Shown: one piece after another, positions 10,304-18,711 of the stretch | Layout of the letters: every line of letters starts with the position of its first letter | How positions within the stretch are numbered: the first letter of the stretch is position 1 | NCBI RefSeq assembly: GCF_029193575.1 | Contig: NZ_JARGCS010000012.1 | Span: 372,001-436,000, forward strand | Direction: 5' to 3' | Source of the DNA: Pseudomonas entomophila | GTDB taxonomy: Bacteria; Pseudomonadota; Gammaproteobacteria; Pseudomonadales; Pseudomonadaceae | DNA: 64,000 bases | Notes under the pieces: generated by a model | Told to the model about the DNA's origin: nothing | What the model saw: only the letters and a program-made list of their open reading frames with translations | Database searches by the model: none | Position numbers and translations under genes: made by a program

Positions 10304-11641
10304 TCACCACCTCGGTTCGGCCGAGCCCAGTTCGCAGGCCCCTCGCTCCCAGCGCATCCGCGCCTCACCGACCTGCAACGGCCCGCTGACCCGCTGCGCC
10401 AGCCCCCAGGGCGTCTGCTCCATCTGCGGGTCAAGATCCTCCAGCGTTTCCGTCGCCAGCGGCAGATCTTCCCCCACCGTCCCATGCTCCACCAGCAGCT
10501 TCGCGGTACGCGCCAGCGAAAGCCGCGCCCGGCTTCCCTGGCCGCTGGCCAACCCACGGATCGCCTCGGCGGCCATCAGGTACCCGGTGGCATGGTCGAG
10601 CGCTTGCACCGGCAGCGGCACCGGCTGCTCGACCTGGCGCCAGCGCATGCCCTCGCGGGCGATGCCGCTGCTCATCTGCACCAGGCTGTCGAAGCCGCGG
10701 CGTTCCTGCCATGGCCCGCTCCAGCCATAGGCATTCAGGCTCACGTCGACCAGCCCGGGGTTGATCCGGCGCCGCTGCGCATGGTCATAACCCAGGTGCT
10801 CCAGAGCATCGGCGCGGTAGCCGTGCAGCAACACATCGGCCTCGCCCAGCAGCCGTTCGAACACTTGGCGGCCCTGGGCCTCGCGCAGGTCGAGGCGGGC
10901 GCAGCGCTTGCCCAGGGTGACCTCGGCCACCAGCGTTGGCTCTTCCCAGCCCGGCGGGTCGAGGCGCAGCACTTCGGCGCCGAAGCTGGCCAGCAGGCGG
11001 CTGGCGGTGGGGCCGGCGAGGATGCGGGTCAGGTCCAGTACCTTGACCCCGGCCAGTGGCCGTTGCGCGGTGCCTTGCCAGGTGCGGGGCGTGGATGCGG
11101 CGAGGGTTTCACGCACAACCAGTGGTTCCTGGTTGACCGCCTGGCCCTGCGGGTGGTCGCACCATTGCGCCCAGCTGCGCATTTTCGCTGCGCAACCGCC
11201 CGCTTCGACCACGGCGCTTTCCAGCGCCTCGGCCTCCCAGCGCGCCACCTCGGCAGCCACCGCCGCGCGTTCGGCCGGCACACCGAGCACGCCGAGGGCG
11301 GTTTGGCGGTGATGGGCGGCATTGGTATGCAGGCGAATCCAGCCGTCGCGGGTCGGGTAGTCGCCGGCCACCGCATCCCACAGCGGCGGCGCTTGCCAGC
11401 CCTGGGGGCGCAAGCTGCTGGTGAACCAGAAGGAGGCCAGGCGGCGGTCGACGCGCACCAGCGGGCAATGGTCGGTGCGCTGTTGCAGCAGCTCGGCCAG
11501 GGCCAGGCCCGCAGCGGCGATGCTGGCGGCGGCCAGGTCGGTGACGGCGAAAGCCGAGGGCAAGGCGCCCACGCCCTGCCAGCGCACGGCTGGGGGCGCG
11601 AGGTGAAGTTCGCGGGCGATGGTGTCGAGCAACAGTGGCAT
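10304..11641 (-). CDS. Family III CoA-transferase-like protein with permuted motif order
   Basis: A 445-residue protein of the CaiB/BaiF superfamily, which moves CoA between carboxylic acids. The usual N-terminal signature, here PLAGVKVLDLTRILAGPTAS, starts only near residue 195, and is followed by GFDSLVQMSSGIA (about 317) and ALDHATGY (about 347). The first 180 residues resemble the parts that normally follow, with LPSAFAVTDLAAASIAAAG at 28-45 and DYPTRDGWIRLHT at 94-106. So the order looks like C-terminal half first, N-terminal half second. I start at the ATG giving MPLLLDTIAREL, which has a GGAGGA ribosome binding site. Substrate unknown; the neighbours (haem genes upstream) give no clue. 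Confidence 0.75.
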   Translation of the reverse strand: MPLLLDTIARELHLAPPAVRWQGVGALPSAFAVTDLAAASIAAAGLALAELLQQRTDHCPLVRVDRRLASFWFTSSLRPQGWQAPPLWDAVAGDYPTRDGWIRLHTNAAHHRQTALGVLGVPAERAAVAAEVARWEAEALESAVVEAGGCAAKMRSWAQWCDHPQGQAVNQEPLVVRETLAASTPRTWQGTAQRPLAGVKVLDLTRILAGPTASRLLASFGAEVLRLDPPGWEEPTLVAEVTLGKRCARLDLREAQGRQVFERLLGEADVLLHGYRADALEHLGYDHAQRRRINPGLVDVSLNAYGWSGPWQERRGFDSLVQMSSGIAREGMRWRQVEQPVPLPVQALDHATGYLMAAEAIRGLASGQGSRARLSLARTAKLLVEHGTVGEDLPLATETLEDLDPQMEQTPWGLAQRVSGPLQVGEARMRWERGACELGSAEPRW

Positions 11642-11699
11642 GCAGGATCCTCCGTGTCGGATCCAATTGCAGTACATCATGCACTGGGATGCAAATGCG

Positions 11700-12113
11700 T
11701 CAGCGTGGCACTTCGGTGGGGCCAACGGAGAGGGGGCGCTCGGGGCGTGACCAGATCCACAGGTTGCCCAGTGTCATCCCGGCGATGGCCAGGAACACCG
11801 GCCAGTGGTGTTCGAGGAACGTCAGCATCAGCCCGGCGCACAGCAGCATGCTGATGGTGGCGCTGACCTTGGCGCGGCGCTGGATGACCTTGCCGTTGCG
11901 CCAGTTGTACAGGATTGGCCCGAACAGTCGGTGGTTTTCCAGCCAGGCCGACAGGCGCGGCGAACTGCGGGTGGCGGCCCAGGCGGCGAGGAGGATGAAT
12001 TCGGTGGTGGGCAGCCCGGGTATGACGATGGCGACCAGGCCGACCCCGAGGCTGGCATAGGCCAGGATCGCGTACAGCAGGCGGACGAAGCGGGAGCGGG
12101 CGGGTCGGGTCAT
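11700..12113 (-). CDS. DUF454 (YbaN-like) inner-membrane protein
   Basis: A 137-residue membrane protein from the ATG giving MTRPARSRFVRLLYAI. It has three or four hydrophobic segments, near residues 10-35 (LAYASLGVGLVAIVIPGLPT) and 85-120. The early GLPTTEFILLAAWAATRSSP and the RRGKV-like basic stretch (NGKVIQRRAK) are typical of DUF454. Proteins of this family are often found beside haem oxygenase genes, as here, 53 bases after hemO. The molecular role is unknown. A longer frame upstream overlaps hemO and is not favoured. Confidence 0.82.
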   Translation of the reverse strand: MTRPARSRFVRLLYAILAYASLGVGLVAIVIPGLPTTEFILLAAWAATRSSPRLSAWLENHRLFGPILYNWRNGKVIQRRAKVSATISMLLCAGLMLTFLEHHWPVFLAIAGMTLGNLWIWSRPERPLSVGPTEVPR

Positions 12114-12165
12114 GGTCTCACTGCAAAACGGTCCGGCCACCTGGGTGGTGGCCGGCGGGTGCGTC

Positions 12166-12771
12166 TCAGGCCAGCGCGGCATCCGCGGCATAGGCGTGCT
12201 TGAGCAGCTCGGTGAAGCGCTCGAAGGCGGCCACCGCGCCACGTTCGGCGGTGGCGTCTTCCTCGGGCGAAAGCTCGAGGCTGTCGAGGATCCGCGTGAA
12301 TTCCTTCCAGCCTTGGGCGCGGCCGCCTTCCGGCTCGCCCAGGTGACGTGCACCGAAACTGTCGGACAGCTCCAGGGCCACGGCCCGCTTGATCAGGAAC
12401 GCGGCGCCCAGTTTGGAGCCTTCGGAGACGAAGATCCAGCCCAGTGCCTCACCCAGGCCTGGGTTGCGCAGTGCCCCGTCGACTGGACCGGGGACCTCGG
12501 TGTCGAGGTCGGCGAGGTCAAGGCGCGCCTGCTCGGCGCGGCAGCGCGCGGCGAGGTCGGGGACGATGGCGATCAGTGCCGGGTCGTTATAGAGGGCCTG
12601 CAGCTCGGACTGGAACAGGTACTGGGCGACGACGAAGCGGGCGAAGCTCTCACGGCTGTCGAACGGCGCGTGGGATTTGACCAGGGCATCGAGCTCGGTG
12701 TGCGGGGCGTGGGTGACTTGGTTCAGGCGTTGCGAGCGCAGGGCAGGGCGCTCGGAGGGGTGGCTGGTCAT
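12166..12771 (-). CDS. hemO: Haem oxygenase, biliverdin-producing (HemO/PigA type)
   Basis: A soluble 201-residue haem oxygenase that opens imported haem to release iron, CO and biliverdin. The N-terminal QVTHAPHTELDAL holds the likely proximal haem histidine (His21 or His24), and the distal helix is represented by GWIFVSEGSKLGAAFL, with the Gly-rich turn that bends over haem in bacterial enzymes. The length matches the Pseudomonas/Neisseria HemO type. It follows the haem receptor gene by about 200 bases, with an apparent terminator and a REP pair between. No Fur box is obvious directly before it, so it may depend on read-through from the iron-regulated genes upstream. Confidence 0.93.
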   Translation of the reverse strand: MTSHPSERPALRSQRLNQVTHAPHTELDALVKSHAPFDSRESFARFVVAQYLFQSELQALYNDPALIAIVPDLAARCRAEQARLDLADLDTEVPGPVDGALRNPGLGEALGWIFVSEGSKLGAAFLIKRAVALELSDSFGARHLGEPEGGRAQGWKEFTRILDSLELSPEEDATAERGAVAAFERFTELLKHAYAADAALA

Positions 12772-12833
12772 GGGTACATCCTTGGAAAAGGGGGCTGTCT
12801 AGTTACAAGACGAAGGAGAAGACGCGGGACCGT

Positions 12834-12857
12834 AAAAAAACCTCACCTGGGAGGTGA
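12834..12857 (-). terminator. Rho-independent terminator between the haem receptor gene and hemO
   Basis: On the minus strand a 6-bp stem (TCACCT/AGGTGA, 3-base loop) is followed two bases later by seven Ts. It would stop transcription leaving the receptor gene before hemO, or attenuate it. Confidence 0.7.
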
Positions 12858-12881
12858 TCTCATTTCAGGTTTGCCGGCCTC

Positions 12882-12962
12882 ATCGCGGGGCAAGCCCGCT
12901 CCGCCAGGCACACCGCGGTATGCAGAATCAGCGGTGTGCCTGGCGCGGGCTTGCCCCGCGAT
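12882..12962. repeat. REP pair after the haem receptor gene
   Basis: The arms at 12882-12916 and 12931-12962 pair over about 32 bases and extend the usual REP core (ATCGCGGGGCAAGCCCGC) with a matched GCCAGGCACACCGC/GCGGTGTGCCTGGC section. Confidence 0.88.
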
Positions 12963-12969
12963 TGCGGTA

Positions 12970-15555
12970 TCAGATATCCCACACCACATTGATGGCGAAG
13001 TTACGCCCCGGCATGGTCAGGCGATCGAGGTTGGCCGGTTGGGTCACGCCCGCCTCGCCCAGGCCGTCGTAGCCGCGCACGTCATCCCACTGCCAGTATT
13101 TCTTGTCGGTCAGGTTGTACAGCCCGGCGTTCACCGTCACGTCGTCGGTGACCTTGTAGAAGCCAGTCAGGTCCAGCACGCCGTAACCCGGGGTACGGAA
13201 CTGCTTGCTGGTGCCGTCGGGGGCGAAGAAGGTGGTGTCGTCGACCCGGTCCTTGCGCTTGACCAGCGTCCAGCTCAGCAACCCGCCATAGCTCGCCTGC
13301 TCGTAGCCCAGGCCCATCACCGCGGTCAGCGGGTTGACGCTGTTCAGCGGCTGGCCGTTGTCGTCGTTGCGGCCACGGGCATAGGCCAGCGAGCCCTGGG
13401 TGTACAGGCCCTGCGGCGCGCCGAAGTGGTCCAGGTTCAGGCGGCCCTTGAACTCGGCGCCCTTGATGGTGGCGTGCTTGATGTTGTTGGCCTGGAAGGT
13501 CGAGCCCAGGTTGGCCGACTGCACGGCGTCTTCGTTGATGAAGTCGCGGTACTTGTTGTAGAACACCGCCACATCGAAGTTGCCGGCCTCGAAGTTGCCG
13601 CGCAAGCCGGTCTCGTAGCTCTTGCTCTTCTCCGGTTCCAGGTTCGGGTTCGGCTCGACGCTGTAGCCCAGGGTCGGGTTGTCGAAGCGCCCGTACATGG
13701 CCTTCGCGGTCGGGGTGCGGAAGCCTTCGGCGTACTGGCCGTACCCGGTGTAGTTGTCGTTGAAGGCATAGGTCACGCCGAACTTGGGCGAGACGCGGTG
13801 CCATTTCTTGTCCGAGTCATCGACACTGCTGGGCGCCGCGCCAGTGCCCTGGATACCGCGCAGGAACTCGGCGGTCATCTTCGGCTCCATGCGCGTGTAG
13901 TCGTAGCGCGCCCCTGGCAGGAAGGTCCAGTTGTTCCAGCGGATCTCGTCCTGGGCGAACAGGCTGTAGGTGTCGATGGTCGGGTCGGGGAAGTCGCTGA
14001 CCAGGACCTGGCCATCGCCCGGGCTGTTCTGGCCGATGGCCCGGCAGCTGCCGCCGACCGCGAGGCAGGTGCCGGTGCCGCTGCGCGAACCGGTGACCTT
14101 CTCGTGCTTGAGGGTGGTGCCGTAGGTCAGCAGGTGCTCGGTTTCGCCGAGGCTGAAGGCCTTGTCGAACTGGCCGTCGAACACCCATTGGCGGTCCTTG
14201 TAGGTGGTGTCGCGGGTGCGCAGGACGGTGCGGCTGAACGGGAAGTAGACTTCCTCGGTTTCCTGGTCGGTCTTGGCGATCTGGTAGTTCAGGCTCCACT
14301 TGACCTTGTCGGCGAGCAGCGAGTCGAGGGCGAACTCGTTGTTGATGCCGAAGCGCTCGCGGGTGACCGTGTCATTGCCGGTGCGGCTGCGATACATGCC
14401 CAGGCCGGCGCCGTTGGTGAAGGGGCCGCCGACCGCGCTGAGGATGTTCTGGTCGCGGTCGTCCTTGTAGCGTTCGTAGGTGAAGCCCAGGCGCGCGTCG
14501 TCGGCGTAGTTCCAGCCTAGCTTGGCCAGCACGTTGGTGGTGCGCACGTCTTCCGGGTTGGCCTGGGTGCGGGCGAGGCCGTCGCCGCCATGGCCACCGT
14601 AGGACTCGGTCTCGTGGCCGTTGCGCTGGCTCAGGTGCAGCAGGCCGTCGAAGTCGCCTTGGCGCCCGGCGACAGTGGCGGACGTCAGCCAGCTCTCGTC
14701 GGCGGAGCTGTAGCCGGTCTTCAGGCGCGCGCCGACGTCCTTGCCGGGCTTGATGATGTCTTCGGGGTCGAGGGTGTAGTAGCTCACCGCGCCGCCGATG
14801 GCGTTGCTGCCGTACAGCACCGAGGCCGGGCCGCGCAGGATCTCCACGCGCTTGACGATTTCAGGGTCGACGTAGTTGCGCTGGGTCTGGGCGTAGGGGC
14901 CGTAGAAGAAGCTGTCGGGGATCGACACGCCATCGACCTGGGTGAGGATGCGCTCGCCGTCGATGCCGCGGATGTTGTAGCCGTTCAGGCCGCTGCGCTG
15001 GCCCACGCCACCGACCGAGACGCCGGGCTCGTAGCGCACCAGTGCCTTGATGTCGTTGACGTTCTGCCGGTCCAACTGCTCGCGGGTCTGCACGCTCACG
15101 GTGCTGGGCACCTGGCTGACGTCCTGGGCGCTGCGGGTGGCGCTGATGGTCACCTGTTGCAGGGCGATGGCGTTGCCGGCTGCCTGGCGCTCGAGCACCA
15201 CGTTGCCGTTGCCGATCTTGCGGTAGCCCAGGCCGGTGCCGTGCAGCAGGCGTTGCAGGGCCGCCTCGGGTGCCAGCGAGCCCTGCACGCCGGGCGAGGA
15301 CACGCCGTCGGCGAGTTCGGCGGAGAAGCCCACCTGCCAGCCGGTGACCTCGGTGAACGCATTGATCGCCGAGACCAGCGGCTGCTGGGCGATGGCGAAG
15401 CGGTAGTCGCCCATGCGCGGGCTGCTGGCCTGGGCCGGCTCGGCGGCCAGTGCCGGCAGCGTGCAGGCACCGCTGGCGAGCAGGGCCAGGGTCAGCAACG
15501 ACAGCTGGCCCATGCGGCGTGAGGTGGGGGACGGGCGGGTTGGACCTGTGGACAT
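12970..15555 (-). CDS. hxuA: TonB-dependent haem receptor with N-terminal signalling domain
   Basis: Outer-membrane receptor of 861 residues. After a signal peptide (hydrophobic stretch about 16-38, ending ALAAEP) comes an STN signalling domain (about 50-125, DYRFAIAQQPLVSAINAFTE), a plug (about 135-260, VTISATRSAQDVSQVPSTVS) and a beta-barrel ending in aromatic-hydrophobic VVWDI. The EGFRTPTAKAMYGRF stretch with NPNLEPEKS is typical of haem/haemoglobin receptors. An STN domain next to FecR and ECF sigma genes means cell-surface signalling: haem binding reports through the anti-sigma factor. By layout it matches the Hxu haem system of P. aeruginosa. A ribosome binding site (AGGGAG) supports this start; a second ATG 14 codons on is possible. 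Confidence 0.9.
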   Translation of the reverse strand: MSTGPTRPSPTSRRMGQLSLLTLALLASGACTLPALAAEPAQASSPRMGDYRFAIAQQPLVSAINAFTEVTGWQVGFSAELADGVSSPGVQGSLAPEAALQRLLHGTGLGYRKIGNGNVVLERQAAGNAIALQQVTISATRSAQDVSQVPSTVSVQTREQLDRQNVNDIKALVRYEPGVSVGGVGQRSGLNGYNIRGIDGERILTQVDGVSIPDSFFYGPYAQTQRNYVDPEIVKRVEILRGPASVLYGSNAIGGAVSYYTLDPEDIIKPGKDVGARLKTGYSSADESWLTSATVAGRQGDFDGLLHLSQRNGHETESYGGHGGDGLARTQANPEDVRTTNVLAKLGWNYADDARLGFTYERYKDDRDQNILSAVGGPFTNGAGLGMYRSRTGNDTVTRERFGINNEFALDSLLADKVKWSLNYQIAKTDQETEEVYFPFSRTVLRTRDTTYKDRQWVFDGQFDKAFSLGETEHLLTYGTTLKHEKVTGSRSGTGTCLAVGGSCRAIGQNSPGDGQVLVSDFPDPTIDTYSLFAQDEIRWNNWTFLPGARYDYTRMEPKMTAEFLRGIQGTGAAPSSVDDSDKKWHRVSPKFGVTYAFNDNYTGYGQYAEGFRTPTAKAMYGRFDNPTLGYSVEPNPNLEPEKSKSYETGLRGNFEAGNFDVAVFYNKYRDFINEDAVQSANLGSTFQANNIKHATIKGAEFKGRLNLDHFGAPQGLYTQGSLAYARGRNDDNGQPLNSVNPLTAVMGLGYEQASYGGLLSWTLVKRKDRVDDTTFFAPDGTSKQFRTPGYGVLDLTGFYKVTDDVTVNAGLYNLTDKKYWQWDDVRGYDGLGEAGVTQPANLDRLTMPGRNFAINVVWDI

Positions 15556-15676
15556 CGAAAGCGCTCCCTGTCGCGCGAACTGTTATAGGTGATGACCGTT
15601 CTCGTTTTTAAACAAGAATCAGTTGCATTGGCTATAACGAGACGGGTGGGTGCAGGGGATCGCGTAAAAAAAGTTT

Positions 15677-15705
15677 TGTGGGGGCTTGCCCCGCGATAGG
15701 GCCGT
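15677..15705. repeat. Single REP element
   Basis: One REP copy with core GGGCTTGCCCCGCGATAGGG, directly downstream of the anti-sigma gene. Confidence 0.75.
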
Positions 15706-15714
15706 GCAGGCCTC

Positions 15715-16677
15715 TTAGTTGAGAATCACCACCGCCGGGTACTCCTGCAACCGCGCCGAGGTGATGTGCGCCAACGCCCGCAGGGTCTCCAGCGGTTGGT
15801 CGAGGCGATAGTTGCCGGTCACCGCCACCTGCTCCAGGCGTTCGTTGCGGCTGATGATCCATCCCGGGTAATAGCGCCGCAGCTCGTCGAGCACCTGGCT
15901 CAGCGGGCAGTTCTCGAACACCAGGCGGCCTTCGATCCAGGCCAGTTCCTTGTGCAGGTCGACGCGCTGACGCTGGCCGAACCCTTGCGGCCCGACGCTG
16001 ATGCTGTCGCCGGCGCTCAGGCGGATGCGCTGGTCGCTGTCGGCCTGCAGGTCGACGTCGCCGCGCTGCACCCGTACCTGGGCCTGGCCATCGAGGTAGC
16101 GCACGGCGAAGTTGGTGTCGCGCACCTGGGCGCGCAGCGGTCCGGCATGCACCTCCAGCGGTTGCTGGCTGCCGCCGGGCACCTCGAAGTACGCCTCGCC
16201 CTGCAACAGCCGGGCGACCCGGCGGCCTTCGCGCAGGTCGCTGGCGAAGGCCGAGTTGGTGTTGAGCAGCACCTTGGCGCCGTCATCGAGTTGCAGGCGC
16301 TGGCGCTCGCCGACCACGGTGAGGTGGTCGGCCTGCAGGCGCACGGGCAGGTTGCCGAAGGTGAACAGCCCGACCAGCAGTACCGCGGCGGTGGCCAGCG
16401 GTTTCCAGTGGCGACGCAGGCGCCCGTGCACCGAGCTGCGGCGCTGTTGGTGCAGCGCGCCGGCGACCTGGCGCAGGGAGGCGCCGTTCCACAGGGCCTC
16501 GACCTCGACATAGGCCTCTGCGTTGAGCGCATCGGCCCCCAGCCAGGTCTCGAAGGCCTCGGTGTCCGCTGCACTGGCGCATTGCAGGCGGATCAGCCAG
16601 TCCTGCGCCTCGTCCATGGCACGGGCGCGGGCGTCAGGCTCGGCGGGCGATGGTGGCGGGACGGGGTGATCGGTCAC
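15715..16677 (-). CDS. hxuR: FecR-family anti-sigma factor / signal transducer
   Basis: A 320-residue single-pass inner-membrane regulator. Residues 1-85 form the cytoplasmic sigma-binding domain (DEAQDWLIRLQCASAADTEA), followed by one membrane segment (about 93-111, LATAAVLLVGLFTFGNL) and a periplasmic FecR domain with GERQRLQLDDGAKVLLNTNS and the C-terminal STN-like segment that contacts the receptor's signalling domain. It should hold the neighbouring ECF sigma factor inactive until the receptor binds haem. It lies between the sigma and receptor genes, all in the same direction. Confidence 0.92.
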   Translation of the reverse strand: MTDHPVPPPSPAEPDARARAMDEAQDWLIRLQCASAADTEAFETWLGADALNAEAYVEVEALWNGASLRQVAGALHQQRRSSVHGRLRRHWKPLATAAVLLVGLFTFGNLPVRLQADHLTVVGERQRLQLDDGAKVLLNTNSAFASDLREGRRVARLLQGEAYFEVPGGSQQPLEVHAGPLRAQVRDTNFAVRYLDGQAQVRVQRGDVDLQADSDQRIRLSAGDSISVGPQGFGQRQRVDLHKELAWIEGRLVFENCPLSQVLDELRRYYPGWIISRNERLEQVAVTGNYRLDQPLETLRALAHITSARLQEYPAVVILN

Positions 16678-16768
16678 GGGGGATCCTTGCAGGGCGTTTT
16701 TTGCGCATGATCGTGGCTGCGCCGGAGCCTGGCAAGGGTCTTGCCGTGTTCAGGCGGCGAGCGGTCGC

Positions 16769-17281
16769 TCACTTGAGCCGGTCGGCCACACCCATGCAGA
16801 TCGCCATGATCAGTTTCAGTTCTTTCTGCACGGTGCTGGCCGACACTTGCAACTGCTCGGCGATCTCCAGGTAGCTGGCGCCGTGCAGGCGGCTGAGGAT
16901 GAAGATGCGCTGTTGGCGCGAGGTGAGCTGGCCGAGGCTGACGCTCAGGCGCCTGAGCAGTTGCTCGGCATGGGCGGCATCCTCGCTGCTGCCCACGGGG
17001 GCGGCGACGTTATGCAGGACTTGCTCGGGCACGTCGTCGACCAGCGTGCGCGACTGCACCCGGCGTGCGCGCAGGTGGTCGAGTGCCAGGTTGCGCGCGG
17101 TCTGGAAGACGAACGGCTCGAGGTGTTCGATGGGCCGCTCGCCCAGGGCGCGGGTGACCCGCAGGTAGGTCTCCTGCAACAGGTCTTCGGCCGTGCTGGG
17201 GTTGCCGACCATGCGTTGCAGGGTGCGCAGCAGGGTGAGGCGCTGGGTGAGGAAGACTGAGTTGAACCGGGATTGACTCAC
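16769..17281 (-). CDS. hxuI: ECF sigma factor, FecI-like (iron/haem subgroup)
   Basis: A 170-residue extracytoplasmic-function sigma factor. Region 2 spans about residues 10-80 (ending FVFQTARNLALDHLRARRVQ) and region 4 about 110-165 (LPSR-like LTSRQQRIFILSRLHGASYLEIAEQL with an HTH that reads the -35). Together with the FecR-type anti-sigma and TonB receptor it forms a cell-surface signalling system. A Fur box about 25-45 bases before its start puts the cascade under iron control. Confidence 0.93.
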   Translation of the reverse strand: MSQSRFNSVFLTQRLTLLRTLQRMVGNPSTAEDLLQETYLRVTRALGERPIEHLEPFVFQTARNLALDHLRARRVQSRTLVDDVPEQVLHNVAAPVGSSEDAAHAEQLLRRLSVSLGQLTSRQQRIFILSRLHGASYLEIAEQLQVSASTVQKELKLIMAICMGVADRLK

Positions 17282-17307
17282 GGGGAAACCTGGCCGATGA
17301 GGGGTGA

Positions 17308-17324
17308 ATGATAATGCTTATCAT
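17308..17324. promoter_or_regulatory. Fur box before the ECF sigma gene
   Basis: ATGATAATGCTTATCAT is a perfect 7-1-2 type inverted repeat (ATGATAA/TTATCAT, 3-base centre) close to the Fur consensus GATAATGATAATCATTATC. It lies 27 bases upstream of the ATG, where Fur-Fe would block transcription. Confidence 0.82.
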
Positions 17325-17384
17325 CCATGGGTCAGGTCAAGGGGATAAATGTCATGAACGGGTAAAGGTGTGTGTCGTTCGTGC

Positions 17385-17423
17385 GGGCCCTATCGCGAGG
17401 CAAGTCGGATCGCGATAGGGCCG
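17385..17423. repeat. Degenerate REP-like palindrome after gap
   Basis: GGGCCCTATCGCGAGG and CGCGATAGGGCC form inverted arms around a shortened centre, a decayed REP unit lying between the haem locus and gap. Confidence 0.65.
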
Positions 17424-17441
17424 GTACCGACCCTGCAATGA

Positions 17442-18443
17442 TCAGCGGGCGTTGAACAACGCCAGGCAGTTATCCAGCATGCGGTTGGAGAAGCCCCACT
17501 CGTTGTCGTACCACGCCAGCACCTTGAGCATGCGCCCGTTGGCGCGGGTGTGGTTGGCGTCGAAGATCGACGACAGCGGGTTGTGGTTGAAATCGCACGA
17601 CACCAGCGGCAGCGCGTTGTAGCCCAGCACCCGAGAATGGCGGCTGGCTTCCAGGAACAGCTGGTTCACTTCCTCGGCGCTGGCTTCGCGCTTGAGGTTG
17701 ACGGTCAGGTCCACCAGCGACACGTTGATCACCGGCACGCGCACCGCCATGCCGGTCAGCTTGCCGGCCAGCTCCGGCAGCACCAGGCCCACGGCCTCGG
17801 CCGCACCGGTCTTGCTCGGGATCATCGACTGGGTGGCCGAGCGCGCGCGATACGGGTCGCTGTGGTAGACGTCGGTGAGCACCTGGTCGTTGGTGTAGGC
17901 GTGGATGGTGGTCATCAGGCCCTGCTCGATGCCGAACTCGCGGTGCAGCACCTGGGCGATCGGCGCCAGGCAGTTGGTGGTGCACGAGGCGTTGGAGATG
18001 ACCTGGTGCGAGGCGCGCAGCACGTCGTGGTTGACCCCGTACACCACGGTGGCGTCGGCGCCCTTGGCCGGCGCCGAGACGATCACCTTGCCGGCCCCGG
18101 CGGTGAGGTGCGCGGCGGCCTTGGCGCGGTCGGTGAACAGGCCGGTGCATTCGAACACCACATCGATGCCCAGTGCTTTCCAGGGCAGCTCGGCGGGGTT
18201 GCGGATGGCGCTGACGGCGATACGGTCGCCATTGACCGTGAGGCTCTCGTGATCGGCCTCCACGCTGGCTTCGAAGGTGCCATGCACGCTGTCGAACTTG
18301 AGCAGGTGGGCGTTCATCGCGCTGTCGCCCAGGTCGTTGATGGCGACGACCTGCAGGTCCTGGCGGTAGCCTTGGGTATACAGTGCGCGCAGTACGTTGC
18401 GCCCGATGCGGCCGAATCCATTGATGGCGATGCGAAGGGTCAT
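17442..18443 (-). CDS. gap: Glyceraldehyde-3-phosphate dehydrogenase, type I
   Basis: Oxidises glyceraldehyde-3-phosphate to 1,3-bisphosphoglycerate. It has 333 residues, a Rossmann start ([17 protein letters not shown]) and the catalytic cysteine in [11 protein letters not shown], with the later motif [12 protein letters not shown]. It is divergent from edd; in P. putida this gap gene is part of the HexR regulon and processes the triose made by Eda. Two HexR-like sites in the gap/edd spacer fit that. Cytoplasmic. Confidence 0.97.
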   Translation of the reverse strand: MTLRIAINGFGRIGRNVLRALYTQGYRQDLQVVAINDLGDSAMNAHLLKFDSVHGTFEASVEADHESLTVNGDRIAVSAIRNPAELPWKALGIDVVFECTGLFTDRAKAAAHLTAGAGKVIVSAPAKGADATVVYGVNHDVLRASHQVISNASCTTNCLAPIAQVLHREFGIEQGLMTTIHAYTNDQVLTDVYHSDPYRARSATQSMIPSKTGAAEAVGLVLPELAGKLTGMAVRVPVINVSLVDLTVNLKREASAEEVNQLFLEASRHSRVLGYNALPLVSCDFNHNPLSSIFDANHTRANGRMLKVLAWYDNEWGFSNRMLDNCLALFNAR

Positions 18444-18506
18444 GACATTACCTCTGGCAGTCCGGGTGAAGCCTGTGGCACAAAAGGTGGCTTCACTGAA
18501 ACGGTT

Positions 18507-18524
18507 TTGTTATTGGAATTACAA
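18507..18524. promoter_or_regulatory. HexR-like operator at gap
   Basis: TTGTTATTGGAATTACAA has inverted TTGT/ACAA ends and a 16-base inner symmetry TGTTAT-N4-ATTACA. It lies about 65 bases before the gap start codon. The same layout recurs upstream of zwf. Confidence 0.6.
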
Positions 18525-18571
18525 GATTATTCACTATTGAATAGAAAACAAGCGTTTTTAGTGGCAGTATT

Positions 18572-18586
18572 TTGTTAAACCTACAA
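18572..18586. promoter_or_regulatory. HexR-like operator at edd
   Basis: TTGTTAAACCTACAA matches TTGT-N7-ACAA, the form described for HexR in P. putida. It lies 126 bases before the edd start. Confidence 0.6.
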
Positions 18587-18711
18587 CGAGTGGTCGGAAC
18601 AACCGCCCCAGCGACCCACCCGGCAGCCTTATCCATGAGCCTAGGTGGCAATCGTTTGGAGGGGAAATGCCCGTTTCAGACCACCCTTACCGCTAGCCTG
18701 GAGTTCAGTAC

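Noticed and set aside
12112..14520. Long plus-strand frame of about 800 codons
   Set aside because: Antisense to hemO and the haem receptor gene; composition typical of a shadow frame.
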